Part shown: positions 23,607 to 36,330 of the stretch, one piece after another
Position numbering within the stretch: the first letter of the stretch is position 1
Layout: every line of letters begins with the position of its first letter
Translations under genes and position numbers: made by a program
NCBI GenBank assembly: GCA_907165275.2
Contig: OU015653.1
Coordinates: 3,998,001-4,062,000, forward strand
DNA length: 64,000 bases
Origin: Zygaena filipendulae
Lineage: Eukaryota; Arthropoda; Insecta; Lepidoptera; Zygaenidae
Reading direction: 5' to 3'
The notes under the pieces: model-generated
The model's input: the letters and a program-made list of their open reading frames with translations, nothing else
Databases searched by the model: none
What the model was told of the DNA's origin: nothing

Positions 23607-26600
23607 TAAAATACTTAAAATACCAATATATAATAGGCATTGATCCCGACAGCTGAGATTGAGGATACTGAGTTGATAATAGTGCTGGTTATGGGGCGAG
23701 GACGAGAGGAGAGGACTTTTGTAAAGCCAGCAGCACACCTCTCAACTTACGCTGATAGGTACCTATATCTACTAGGTGCATCCCGCACCGTCGTCTAAGT
23801 GCTGAAATGATCTCCGGTGGGAGATCATTTCAGCACTTAGACGACGCAAACCTGAAACTTCCTCGAAACGATTTGGAGCGGTGAGCTACCACCACCACCT
23901 TATATTTATGTTGTCTAAAAGACCATTCTAATTAAGAGTACAAAATATAGGCTTGCTTTTCCTTTCGCACCACACCAAACACTAGCTCAATCAGATAGAA
24001 CTTTCTACGAGCTTCGATGTCTAACAGACATCCCCGCTCAAATACGCACCGATATGGGAAAGTGGAGATTCCCGAAACCAAAAACGTGCACATGCGTTTT
24101 GAATACGTTGTATGATCCTCTTTGCCCCACCAAGTATGCAACTACCGTAAACTACATCGCAATAGTTATGTAACTCTGGACAGCAAATCTGCACTAATGG
24201 TAATCACTCATATCGTACAATACTTTCTCGCAACCTTGAGAACATGTTTTTCAAACGAAAGTTCACTATCCATTAGAAGACCGAAGTTTTTTGCTTCTTC
24301 CACTCTATCTATAGGATGCCCCACGTTAGTGACATCATTGATGGCGATGGCTTTCAGAGTGTTACGGACTTGAGTTTTGTTATTTAGATTTACTGTGGTT
24401 CAAAACAAGACAGTTTCTCTACGACCATGCCGCAATGTGATCGATGCTCTGCACGGTGTTGCTTGTTAAGGACGGTATGCTCGAAGCGTGCAGTTGCAAA
24501 TCATCAGCACATATGTGGTAATGACTGTTTTGTAAACACTTAACGATATGATCTGCACTGTATATTATAAAAAGGATTGGTCCCAGCATAGAGCACTGCG
24601 GTACTCCTCTAATATATAACAGGTTTCAAGGAAGAAGACGGAGATGTACCATTCATCCTATATTATCATCGATATCACCATATTTTGCTTTCATAGCTCA
24701 TGATATGGCCAATTATTTGATGTGGCTACGAAATACCTATAGGTAGGTACACTAATATGTATGTATAAAGAAATAAAGAGAGTACGAGAAAGAAAGAGGT
24801 ATAGTGGAAATAACCTCCGGAAATCCTGAACTGATTAAAAAATTATTTGATAGAAAGAAAAATGTACAGTAAGTACAAGTCCCTTAAGTCACATGGGATA
24901 TTTTTTACACTGATACTAAGAACTCCCGAGGGAATCCCGAAACTGACGCGGATAGAACCGCGGTGGAAGCAGCTAGTTAACATGGCTAGTTAAATAAATA
25001 AATAGGTAAGTACTTAAAGTCGTTCTTATTTCAATTATTGTCTTGTCTGATTTGTAGATTTTATGGATGCACTATTGCGTCTTGAAAACAAATACAGAGG
25101 CGGCGCTGCATTGATACACATACTCTCTGAAAGGCATCTCGTTCTATCACATCCGAAGTACATAAAGGTTAGTAAAACAACTACATAACAATAATAAAAG
25201 GCACCGTTAGTGTAGTAAAAAACGAAAAGCCCGATCACGCAAATTTTTTAACGATATACCTAACCAAAACCAAACCGTGAAATACCTACCATAAGTAAAA
25301 TAACTGTCTAAATTATTTTTATACTAGTTGTGCCCCGCGGTTTCACCGGCGTTAATTTCAGAGTTCCTGCGGGCATTCCGGGATAAAAAGTACCCTATGT
25401 GTTAATCTGATATATAAGCTATATTATTGTAAGTTTCATTTAAATCCATCCAGAAGTTTTTGCGTGAAAGAGTAACAAACATCCATCCATACATTCAAAC
25501 TTTCGCATTTATAACAATTAGTAAGGATAAGGATATTGGAAAGCCCAAGCCCGATTAAATAGTTTTTGTATTGTATTGGTAAGGGCAATCAACCCGGGTT
25601 TCCATGCTTAGGTTTGATTGCCCATCTATATGCAGGAATATTTTTAGCAATGCTCAAAAAATTTTTAGTGGTTCAGTATCAGCAGGTAATAGAACACATT
25701 TCTATTATTTATTAAAACCTTTTTTTTATATTTTTATCCGACTTTAAATCAGCAAAATATGGACACTATTTATTCCGTTTATTCGTTATAATATCAATAT
25801 GCGCGTGCACCGTGCAGCGCGGCATACGCGGCGGTGTTGCAGCGGGGTTGAAAGACCTAGGTACATTGTAACCTACGCCTGTGCACGAAAACGAACGAGC
25901 GTTTCGCCACGCGCCGGTGTAAAGTAGCCATAAAATCAATTTTAAAGTAAACATCTTTCGTTCACGATAACTATTTTTTTGTACCTACTAAGATTTATCA
26001 AAATAAAAAAATTATGTTTAATAAAACTCATTTAAGTTTAATTCGTCAAAGTTTGCGCACTGAATAAAAAATATTCGAGTATAATTGATACACAAGCTAT
26101 TGGACTGCATTGCATTGAATATTGTATTGTATATTGTATTGCATTGATATATTGTATTGTTAAATACACAAGCAGAAAATCAGCTAGTGGTCTTGGTTCC
26201 CACTAGCACCGTATATTTTCCCTAGTTTTAAACGTGTCCCCCAAGTTTCCCCTGTCATTTAGAATCGGATTTTTTTTTTGTAAGGTCTGGAATCTGGATT
26301 GATTTTTCGCATACAAATAAATCTATAGTTATTAATAGGTATAATTTCTTTTGGAAAAATATCCAATTTCAGGGCATAATGACAAATCAAGAAACAATCA
26401 CCAAAGGAGATGGTTACGCAGTCGCAAAACCATGGCTCGGACTAGGACTATTAACATCGACCGGTGCGTTACCCCGTTACAAAGATATATTTTGAGGATT
26501 TCCTCTTTAATTTATTTATATTTTGATCGTATTTAATTTTTGACAAATTGTAGTTACTTGCTAGTAGCAACTAGCTGCTTAGTTATTATTTGAAAGTGCG

Positions 26601-29600
26601 TTGGTGTCACTGTCGTGCCCATCAATAATAGTAAGTACACTTCACTTATAAATTGTCCTCTTCATTCCGGTGAATAGGGATCCGAACGTTCAAGAAAATT
26701 CCAATAGATCCTGAAACATCTCGGAATATTCTTGATCATTCTCAAATATTCCAGACTATTTTTTCACCCTTATAACCAAAACGAACCTCCTTAAAGCCGC
26801 AAAATAATCATTTGTGGGGGTGGGGGGCTACCATACTATTTTTTCCCCATTAGAGTCGTGAAAGAGTTACGAGTTAAGAGGCACACATGGACAAACCACG
26901 GTGAAATGGTTACAGGTGACGGGTTCAAGATCATTTGATGCAATTTTTTACCGTTGGGGTGCAAAATCAAGTTGATAACAGCAAACCTAACAAATTTTAG
27001 AAAAGTTTATTTCATGGCACCGGTTCAGTTACTAGTTTCAAATCGTTGCAAACGATAACGTGAACACGATCATCAAATATGACAACACCTTTCTGTAACA
27101 TCCTGTATACATTAAGCGATGGATTGTGACATGAAGTGTATCTATATGCCCCTTAGGTTGAAGTTTAATTTGTATACCTACCTGGATGTTTTATTTTTGC
27201 AGGCGATTTCTGGAGGTCTCATCGCAAGTTTCTAACCCCAGCTTTCCATTTTTCTATATTACAAACGTTTCTGCCAGTTATGATAAAAAACGAAAAAATA
27301 TTGCTTACGAAGCTACAAAGCCTGGCAGATGGTACTTCATTTGACATATTCCCAATCATTGCTTTGACAGCTATGGATAACATTACAGGTGAGTGCCAAA
27401 GATTCATAGAATTAATCAATAACCGTGATTATAATATTGTCCGATAAATAATTACTGAGGTAAACTATATAGGTCACAAACATTGATGCGAAAAAAAAAT
27501 CGTTGCATCTAGCCTCAGAAGAATGTTATTGTTTTGAGCATCTAGCAAAGAGAATATTATAGCCACTACTTGACAGTTACATTACGCTAGTGGTTATATT
27601 ATACTCTCAGACTCTTTGAGTTACATACAAATGTCCTTACAAAAAATGTCGTCACTACAAAGACATTCTATATAATAAATAGATAAAAACGAAAAATAAA
27701 ATCAATTATCAAAAATTTTTGGTTGAATAAGATTTCGTATTTACATCATCTATTCTGTTGCCGAACTAGGTATAGATACCAAGGTAATCAAACTTTACCT
27801 ACCTACCTTACCTATCTATCAGCTTCCTTTTTTGCGCAGAATCAACGATGGGTGTACATGTTGGAGCACAGTCCAATAGTGAATCCAAATATGTAACAGC
27901 AATTCAAATGTAATTATTATATTTTCTATTTTTTTTCCTTTGACAACATCTTGGTCTAGTATAGTTACCTAATTAACTACCACTGTTAATCTTTTTGGAG
28001 TAAAGATCCGTTTTAGCAGGCGTGATCTAACCTGTAGCCTTAAAGTAGATAACTATACTCTCGGTCACGGTACCTAGTTCGATTCTTTACTGGTTTTTTA
28101 TTTTATTTATTTATTTAGTATTTTAACTAATACAAGTGCCTGTACCCTGATAATGAACCGAGATTTACCAATCTTTAGGTGCATGATAACAAAACATAAT
28201 TATTATCTAGATACTTTATTTGAACATATTATGTATTTTTATATCTAAGGAATATTTGGATTTACCGTTGGTAGTCCATAGGTCTAAATTTATGTATTTG
28301 GTATTTACTATAACAAGAACTTAAAAAAACAAAAAAATACTCTTTACGAATAAACTGAACTAAAAATTAACCATATAGGACCAGTCTTTGTCAAGACTAA
28401 AGACCAATCAAACCAAAACCCCAACTCGACGGGGTTGCATCGCGCGTCTTCAATAAGTACTGTACCTATACAATACAATAATAATCCACTTCACAACACA
28501 CAGATCTACTTGATCCCACACTAAGCTATAAGCTTGTGTCGTGGAAACCAAGCAAACGTGGTATATACTACACATATTATTACATATATATTATACTATA
28601 GATATATATACACACCCAATAGTCATACAATATATTTAGTTCCCATGGTCATTTTCCGGCTCCATCTGCATCATAAGATCATAACTTACCTAATAATAAT
28701 ATTGCATTGTCATTCGAATAACATAATTATGTTACTTATAGTATACTGTATTGTACATGTACATACAAAATTTCATTTTAAATAAGTAAAAATAAACAAA
28801 ATTTTAAATTTATGTATATTTTCAGGTTAGCAAAAATCCTCGCACTCAGATTTTTTAACCCCATTTTTAAAAGTGATATGCTATTTAATCTGATTCCACA
28901 TAAAATTAAACATGACAAGTATGTTGACATCATACAAAGTGAAATAAAAAGTATAATTCAGAGCAGGCGTCAGAAGATTATAAAAGAACAAGTCACAGGA
29001 AGACTACAGAAAGACTCTACTGAAAATGGTAAAGCTACCATAACCTTCCTAGAGTCAATTCTACTCACACAAATCACAAAAGCGCAACGCCCCTACCCCT
29101 TAGCCAATTTGAAAATCTATAATCTTTATTGCAGAAATTAAAAGTAGGAACGCCTTTTTGGATTTAATGTTACTGTCCGGTGAAAAAATGGACGATGAGA
29201 GTATAAAGGATGAAGTCAACACGTTTATGTTCGCAGTGAGTATGTACTCGTAATCACTGAGCAAATAATCACTACGTTTTAAGAGACGGGACTTCCTTAC
29301 TTGGTTTTGGAATCCATTTAGCAGACCCAGCAATACCAACACAGCGAAAATATAATTGTCAAAATACTTCATAACTCATGGGTACCAACATTAACGAGAA
29401 CAATAGGGATGGCCACATGTAGTTCCTGATTAAATCGATATCGATAAATTATCATTAGAGCATCGTGGGCTTCATACCAGGTGAATTAAATCTACAACGG
29501 GGGAAAACATTTGTCGTAAAATTGAAACAATAAATTATTATTTTTATTTATTTATTATTATTCCAATATTTTAGTTTGTCATGATGATGATGTTATTAGA

Positions 29601-32600
29601 TAGATATTTATTTTCTCTTTAAAAATTACATTTACATTTTATGTGAAAATTAAATAACCTATTTGGGAAAGTAAATGATTTACTTCGCAGTGCCTCCTTG
29701 TTGAGCCTTGTTTAAATCATCGGTAGAAATATCCTCCGAAAGCGAAAAATTTTCGTTTATCTTCCGACATTCCTTCCTTACATCTCCACAGACATATTTT
29801 ATATCGTGAAGTTTTTCGATTGGAATGTAAGCTAAGTCATAATTTCCAATATTTTTTACCCATTGTCGACATCTGAAATTAAAATATCTATCAATTATGC
29901 AAGTACACTTAGAAACAAGATAGAGTATAATATAGGTCTTTATACAGAAGACGAGGTTCACTTTATTACAATACGATCATAATACTTAATGAAAACTGCA
30001 GTAAGTAATGAAAAAAGTATACGCAGCAGCAGCTATACAAAAATATTCCAAAATATTCACTATACGAGCATCATTCATTAAAGTTCATCGACTCACTTTA
30101 TCGATAGTGAAGATTTACATCACTATGGTTTACAAACTTGCAAATATTTTTTCTCATTTCAAAAAGATGTATTATTTTAGTCTTGCTGATAGCTGAAGAG
30201 AGCAAAATACTTTATTACTTTACTCAAGCTGTACTTACCGGTCTTCATCTATAGGAAATTTCGTGATAAATTTCCTTTTATTTAAATTTTGTCGACTCTC
30301 TTTTTCTACAAATTACATACGTACTACACCGTCTAATCGGTGCTATTTCACTACACAATCACAAGAAAATAGTTTTTAATAGTCACACTGCACTTTTCAA
30401 AGCGTAAATCACACAAAATTTTTATAAATCACACAATTATTTTCCCAAATAACAACATGCGTCGCCATGACAAACAGATGACAGATTATAAGAAAGATTC
30501 AGAGACAAAAGACTGAAATAGCATGTGAGGCCATCTTTGATGCCATGAAAAAAAAAAATTAAAAAAAAAATGAGTGCTAAATACGAACAAAATTTAAATT
30601 GTTCCTAGTTGCGTTAGACTGCTCGTAATCAGGATAACAATATACCTACGTATAACCACGGACCTGTATTTATATGTCTGTAGGTATACATTTGAACGCC
30701 TCAAGTGAGTTGACGATTTAAAAAATAGGTAAAAACGAAAGGTGTCAACTCGCGCGCATTCGCGAGTTTTACACATGGGAGTTGACGACTAAGCCCTTTC
30801 CGCACGCTAATACGATGTCTACCTCCTTTAATACTCATTATATCATTGGGTATATATACGATATCAATAGAAATTATATAATTAACAATAAGTGTTGTAA
30901 CAAGACCGTAGAAATATAGGCATACTCCTAGAACGGCGCGGATTCAGCGCACACAGATCAATGGAACACTAACTTTAGTTGAATAAATTTTGATAATTTC
31001 ATAGTTTCATTTCAAGTATACCTAATAAAAAAAACAAGTTCACATCTTATTTAATTAAACACCTTCCTGAGTGCTGTCTATCATTCAAAAGTGAGAAAGA
31101 GACCAACACAGTACATTTTGTTTCATCTAGAATTTTGATTAGCCCACTTCACTGCAGGTTTTGAATGGATCTTTGTACGTGTGGTGTGATGGAGGTCCTT
31201 ATGGCGCCGGACCATTGTTACTGCACTCTTTGTCTCTTTCTAGAGAGTGGTTAATTTGTGGAATATTGCTCAGTCCATTGTTTATAGAGAAAAGAAAATC
31301 ATAACACTTATGATATTGTTTCACAGGGTCACGATACCATATCATCGACCTCATCTTTTTGCCTTTTTTGCCTATCGAAATACCAAGATGCCCAGAAGAA
31401 AGTTTTAGAAGAGCAAATATCGATTTTTGGTAAAGGTCTACAGCGAGAAACCACTTTTAGGTATGCACGCCGCACGAGTATATTATAGTTATTTATGTCC
31501 CAAGAAATACCTGCATAAATGTAAAAGAAAGTCAAGTTCGCACCAAAAATCTTGCATGATAACGGCTTCGCTAGTAAAAGACCTTCTTCAACTACAAACT
31601 CTCAATAACGATTGCTAAGTTGCAGGATTTATAAAAATAAATTAGTAAAACAAGTGAGATCTAACTCTTAGGTACTCGATACCGAGTTCTTTCGAAGTTC
31701 CATAAATCCGGGCTCCCGTAGTGTATAACATATTCTACAGTTGCTTGAAAGAAAATACATAATATCTTATGTTCTTTACTACTCTAGAGTGGGACAAGTA
31801 AAATTTTCTAACGTTAATTTGGGAGTTGCCGCGGGACCTCCGTGAAATCCGTTTTTATCTGATGTCTCCTAACAATATCCTATCTATCAGTTTCCTAGGT
31901 CAAGCAGATTTCAAGATTTCGTGTTTAGTCATTGGTATTGGTCATTGGAAAATATATATTTTATTTTTTATTAATTGATCCACCAGCAATATTGCTAACT
32001 GCAATCTTAGATCTTAATTAACAGAAAGTACTTAAGTCTAATTGTACAACTTTTATACGTAAATACAAAAACACAGATAAGATACAGATTTTTTTACATA
32101 AAAAAAATTGTTATTTATCTTTAGTAATATATAATATATTATATGTATATATAGCTTTCCTCGCTATCTAACACTGAAAGAATTTTTCAAATCGAACCAG
32201 TAGCTCTTCAGTTTTGTAATAATTAGTATAGATTAATCGTTTAAAGTGATTAGATATTAGATAGGAATTAATAACAAAATATCTATGGACGTCCGTCCTT
32301 TGGTGAAATAGTAAATACTCTAAAGTTTACGATACCTATTCGTATATTATAATTACTAATTACGTTTCAGCACTTGAAAGTAGATATATCGTTAATGCCT
32401 CCTTTCAATAAATTATTATTGCTCGTTAAGTAACGTGCTCTTCTTCCCTTTCCGACTTACCTACCTTTACATGAACGAAATATTTTTCAGTGATCTACAG
32501 CAAATGGTGTACTTGGACTGTTTTATTAAAGAGGCACTCAGATTGTATAGCCCAGTGCCTTTCATTATACGGAAAATTACACGAGATATAGGCGAGTGAC

Positions 32601-34999
32601 ATATTTATTTTAATCTAACGGTGCGTACAGACTATGCAACAAAACAAGTTCTATAGTCTGAACATGTTTCAGATAATGCGGTCACTGAATGTTATAATAC
32701 CATGTTATATAACTAAGTCACGTTAGTTTTTTTTCGTTTTTCTTTCCTTATTTAAAAGTACAACAGTCGCTGCCGCAGTTAGTAAAAGGTACTCTCAGCG
32801 ACGACATTATGGATATCATAGCACTGAAGAACGAGAAACGACAATGGTTATGTAACATTGTTATATTGCATTTTTATTCTAATATATAATATTGTTTTAT
32901 GTTGCAATGTTGAATAACAAGGTAACATAATGTAGACGTGTTATATAACACAAGTTATGTTACATGTTACATAGTGCGTACGCACCCTTATAATGTGAAC
33001 TTTTAAATGGCCTAATACAAAATACACACTAGGTGGTAGTAAAATTTCAAACTGCAATTGATAATAGTGTTATAATAGACTGCAATATCTTTCCGACTCC
33101 TTAATTATGTTATAAATTATTATTATTATTATATGACTGCGGAAATTAGATAATTCGCAACGAGTGGCGATCTAAAACATGAGCGAAACGAGTGTGTTAT
33201 TGGCGTTATTCGAGACTATTTGAGAATTTTGTACCACGATGTGCATAAAGTTTAAATAAATAAATTGCCATTTACAATCTACAATGCCTTTTACCCCTTG
33301 GCCACAGTCACGGCGGTGGCGATGGCGGCGGCGGCGGCGGCGAAAACAAATCGTAGATAATATAATAAGGTGGCCACAGCTATCAGCGGCGCGTGCTGTG
33401 GCCTCCTTCTTATGTTTTCTACCATTTGTGTGCAATAAAGTATATTTGATTTGATTTAATTTTGATTTGATTTGTTTTTGCCGCCGCCGCCGCCGCCGTG
33501 GCTGTAGCGCCGCACTTATGAAGAAATAAAACTTTATTATTACAATTTCGTAAATAAAATGTCATGGTCACCGACAATCTTAATTATAATATGGCTCAAG
33601 TTTACTAACAATAGGTATCTAATGTTGTGTAATGTTTATTTTTAATAATATTCTCTTTGGTTCTTTTAGTATTTTCCGTTTCCGTTGATCACCGCGATTG
33701 TCTCTATGTATTGTTTAAATGTACCTGAATAAGGAAACACACCTGTGAAAAACTTACTGTAGGTAACTGTTGTATGCTGGCACTGAACACTTTCTGAGCA
33801 TACTATGTATTCTAAAATACTTCGTATTTAGCACCACATACAGCCACCCTTTGGAGTCACGAATTCATTTAAAACTCTAGACTTTGGCGTGTCGGTAAAT
33901 TGGAAATATTAACAAAAATATAGCGGAGGGATCAAAGGATAACCAATAAAGTCAATTTCGACCGTTTTTGGAATAATTTTCTTTAATCATTTAGATTTTT
34001 ATTAAACTTAGCTTATATCCTGACTTAATATTTAGGCTACTCGTTAATAAGCACAACCAAGACTTTCCAAAGAAATCTCTAAATTCCCACCGCCGGGAAC
34101 AGCTGGTATTATTGTAAATAAAGATGACGCTATTTTAACAAGGTTAAACAAAACTTTTCAGATATCGACGGACTCTTGATAACAAAAGATACCAATGTCT
34201 TAATTGACATATTTAACATGCATAGAAACCCAGAAGTTTACGAAGACCCGTTAACATTTAAACCAGAGAGATTTGAAAAAGAGGTCTCTTTGTTCAGCTG
34301 GCTTGTATTTAGTGCTGGACCAAGAAATTGCATAGGTAAGCTAAGAAAACATTATCATATCATGATAGTCAGCAAACTTCCACTGCTGGATGAAGACCTT
34401 TCCCACAAAGGCCTCCTCGAGGACCGGTTCTGCTCTATTCTTGTCTAACCCGCTTCTGCGATGATCAGCAGATGTATTAAAAATTATATGGATAAATTAA
34501 AAATATCTATGGTAGCCCACCAAGAATTCTCGCCTCTCATTCATCAGTCGCAGTCGTTTGAACTAATGTATCAAACGATTACCACAGGCTTTCAGATAAA
34601 GAAAAACGTCGTGAGCATGAGTAACCTGTTGCCCCATGTATCATGCGCAAAATAGGTACTTATAAGATTTTAATAAAACTTGGTATTGTAGTAACTTAGG
34701 TACTCATATTTAATTTATGGTATAGGTAGGTATAACATACTTTTTCGCAGTATAATATAATCTCCGATGGGCACAATCTAGTAATTATTAAAATTTAGAT
34801 TTTTCTGATTTGTTGAATTTTGCTTTTTGCAGGAAAAAAGTATGCAATGATGGAACTGAAATTGATCCTCTCAACAATAGTCAGGAACTTTCACATTCTA
34901 CCATCGGGAATTGAACCCAAATTGACGGTTGCACTTGTTCTGACATCAGCCAATGGAGTTAACATAAAGTTGAAACCGAGAGGAAACCTTATGATTTAA
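22271..34999 (+). CDS. Cytochrome P450 gene B, CYP4 clan, CYP340-like; complete
   Basis: Eleven exons join in frame: 22271-22424, 25058-25167, 26373-26463, 27203-27388, 27840-27909, 28826-29028, 29135-29235, 31327-31460, 32491-32591, 34162-34335, 34833-34999 (TAA). The total is 1491 nt, 496 residues, normal for a microsomal P450. The ATG at 22271 is chosen because it starts a hydrophobic anchor of about 16 residues followed by the proline hinge NVPGPTPLPFIGNG; a GTG upstream at 22238 is not a likely start. Motifs: WRSHRKFLTPAFHF (helix C), EVNTFMFAGHDTI (helix I), KEALRLY (ExxR), [19 protein letters not shown] (heme loop, Cys ligand). Oddities are GHDTI in place of GHDTT, KDT in place of the usual KGT before beta strand 1-4, and a GC-AG intron after 32591. 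An ER-membrane monooxygenase of unknown substrate is expected. Confidence 0.9.
23200..24640 (-). mobile_element. 5'-truncated LINE, reverse transcriptase C-terminal half
   Basis: On the reverse strand from about 24617 the frame reads GVPQCSMLGPILFIIYSA and then ICADDLQLH, the thumb-side motif and the catalytic xADD box of non-LTR reverse transcriptases (Jockey/CR1 type). Later frames (24140-23930) keep the C-terminal pattern. An AATAAA-containing 3' end with a (CTTT)n tail lies at about 23200-23225. Stops and shifts show it is dead. A (TA)n microsatellite lies at 23577-23602. Confidence 0.7.
23789..23846. repeat. Perfect 27-bp stem hairpin
   Basis: Arms 23789-23815 and 23820-23846 are exact reverse complements around a 4-base loop (GGTG). 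The left arm starts CGTCGTCTAAGTGCTG. It lies where the LINE reading frame ends, so it may be part of that element's 3' region. Confidence 0.85.
25324..25530 (+). repeat. SINE-like module in gene B intron 2
   Basis: It starts CTAGTTGTGCCCCGCGGTTT and ends near ACAATTAGTAAGGAT, a fairly complete copy of the dispersed module. The rest of intron 2 (25531-26372) holds a CpG-rich patch at 25800-25920 and nothing else recognisable. Confidence 0.55.
28480..28625 (-). repeat. tRNA-SINE 3' part, inverted, in gene B intron 5
   Basis: It matches the reverse of 42165-42300 closely, starting at the (TTA)n tail and including CACTAAGCTATAAGCTTGTG. It ends in TATA-rich sequence before the A/B-box head. Confidence 0.7.
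29680..30305 (-). pseudogene. THAP-like zinc-finger fragment, antisense in intron 7 of gene B
   Basis: Two reverse-strand exons join in frame: 30305-30239 (acceptor TTTGTAG, donor CCG/GTAAGT) and 29872-29680 (acceptor TTTCAG, stop TAA 29682-29680). Together they encode about 86 residues. The segment KFPIDEDRCRQWVKNIG across the junction resembles the middle of a THAP domain (FPxDxxRxxxW). A later YVCGD resembles the CxxH end, but the His is not retained, and no upstream exon with the first CxxC pair is evident. It is probably a truncated THAP-derived gene or transposase relic. Both splice junctions are clean, so expression is possible. Confidence 0.4.
31640..32490. other. Gene B intron 8 sequence, no feature recognised
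   Basis: AT-rich intron with a weak diverged CTAG-type module fragment near 31790-31870 and short TATA runs near 32130. Nothing else is supportable. Confidence 0.4.
32620..32990. repeat. Inverted-repeat element in gene B intron 9
   Basis: The left end GGTGCGTACAGACTATG and right end CATAGTGCGTACGCACC are inverted, and the AACAAGTT/AACACAAGTT parts continue the pairing. No ORF is present; probably a MITE. Confidence 0.5.
33180..33510 (+). repeat. Non-LTR element 3' tail with CGG trinucleotide runs
   Basis: The piece ends in GTGCAATAAAGTATATTTGA followed by repeated TTTGATTTGATT, a 3' tail form common to lepidopteran non-LTR elements. It contains a CGG/GGC run (33312-33345), mirrored by a GCC run at 33480-33500. 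The arginine-rich reverse frame across it is a repeat artefact. Confidence 0.45.
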
Positions 35000-35185
35000 G
35001 CTGTGATTATAATTGGACATAGATAAGCAATAGTGTGTTAACCCACACTGGAACAATTTTGAGTAAATCGTGTTTTAAAAGTATAAAGCCATTTTGTGTC
35101 AACATTTTTTATGTTAAATATTTAGTTACATATTTAAGCAATGTAATAAGGTAAACACATCATTAAAAAATGTTCCCTAACTCTC

Positions 35186-35191
35186 AATAAA
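35186..35191 (+). promoter_or_regulatory. Candidate poly(A) signal of gene B
   Basis: AATAAA, 187 bases after the stop, is the first canonical signal I see. It lies inside the repeated element, so the repeat probably supplies the transcript end. Confidence 0.45.
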
Positions 35192-35324
35192 TTCTTCTGA
35201 ATCAATAACTTAAGTTTGTGGGTTGCTTATGTTATTATTAATAAAATATTCCGTTCAAAATATTCCGTACCTTAATGCTTCAAACGTCACAGTGTCACAG
35301 TGAAGAAAACTGCATCTAGCAACA

Positions 35325-35530
35325 CTTTGTTTGGAGTCATGGGGTCGGGCAAGCCTGAGTATCTCTTAGCGCCGTTTCGTGGCAGTTTCAAATATGCGGC
35401 CACCAAATGTTGGAATGACTTGCCTCCACCCATACGCACGCTCAAGTCGGTATAGTTTTAAAAGTAGATTAAAAGCCTATCTTCTTTTTCAACAAAAGAA
35501 TGAATCTGTCATTGGTGGCCAAGTTATTTG
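35325..35530 (+). mobile_element. LINE ORF C-terminal remnant
   Basis: A + strand frame reads KYAATKCWNDLPPPIRTLKS, and later SRLKAYL after a shift. This is the WNxLPxxIR...FKxxLKxYL ending typical of Jockey/CR1-type reverse transcriptase proteins. It is short and broken. Confidence 0.55.
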
Positions 35531-36330
35531 AATAATCTTCTTATTTAATAGTATGTATGATGTGTACCTATTGCTGTGGGAGTGTTATAATTATTTGTTT
35601 ATTATTCTATCTATTATTATCAAAATTATTGCTATGTAGGTATCTGTGTATCTAATGAATATCTATATAATAAATATCTGTGTATCTAATCTAATTATTT
35701 TTTTATTATAATAATACATTAAGCTATATAGCGGTAAGGCACTTGACAAAGATTTAAATGATTTCAAATTAACAATTTTCAGTTTGGCAAAAATGTGTCA
35801 AAATACTTGAAATTTTTATTGGAAAGAAAAATGTGCTTTCGCATTTTGTAATAATAAAATTTACATTTTTGGGCAGAATATAATATATATTCACAATTTT
35901 ATTAATCTTACTATGACAGAATATCATTAAGGTTTACGACAAATCCTTGAACAAACTAAATAAATTGGCGATATAATTTTAAAACACGATTTACTCGAAA
36001 TGACTTCAGTGTGGGTTGACACACTATTGCTTATCTATGTCCATATAGCACTTCAGAAGAATGAGAAACCACTATGGTTATATGGACATAGATAAGCAAT
36101 AGTGTGTTAACCCACACTGGAGAAATTTTTAGTTAATTGTGTTTTTTAAAATTATAACGCCATTTTGTGAACATTTTTTTATGTTCAACATTTTGTTGGT
36201 ATTTAAACAATGTAATAAGGTAAACACACATTTAAAAAACGTTCTATAACTCTCAATAAAGCGTTGTGTACCTATTAATAACTTAATTTTGTGGGTTAAC
36301 AAGTTATTGCTTATCAGCGTCCATATAACA

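Larger units (their letters stand above)
22545..24725. mobile_element. Composite insertion in intron 1 of gene B
   Basis: Inverted ends are visible: GTGGCCATATCAAATAATTG at about 22547 and CAATTATTTGATGTGGCTAC at about 24710, so an element of about 2.2 kb may span the region. It holds a GC-rich block (22650-22920) unlike the surrounding AT-rich DNA, a reverse SINE-like module (22925-23043) and a LINE fragment (23200-24640). Similar end sequence recurs at about 42870-43260 in gene C intron 3. Confidence 0.45.
35011..36330. repeat. Inverted-repeat element copies overlapping the 3' UTR of gene B
   Basis: GGACATAGATAAGCAATAGT occurs at about 35018 and about 36084 in the same orientation and inverted at about 36027-36046. 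About 200 bases of flank are shared each time (GTAATAAGGTAAACACA, CTCTCAATAAA). The first copy begins roughly 15 bases after the gene B stop codon. A LINE remnant (35325-35530) lies between copies. Confidence 0.65.

Noticed and set aside
33172..33435. Arginine/histidine-rich reverse frame
   Set aside because: It is produced by a CGG trinucleotide run within a non-LTR 3' fragment.
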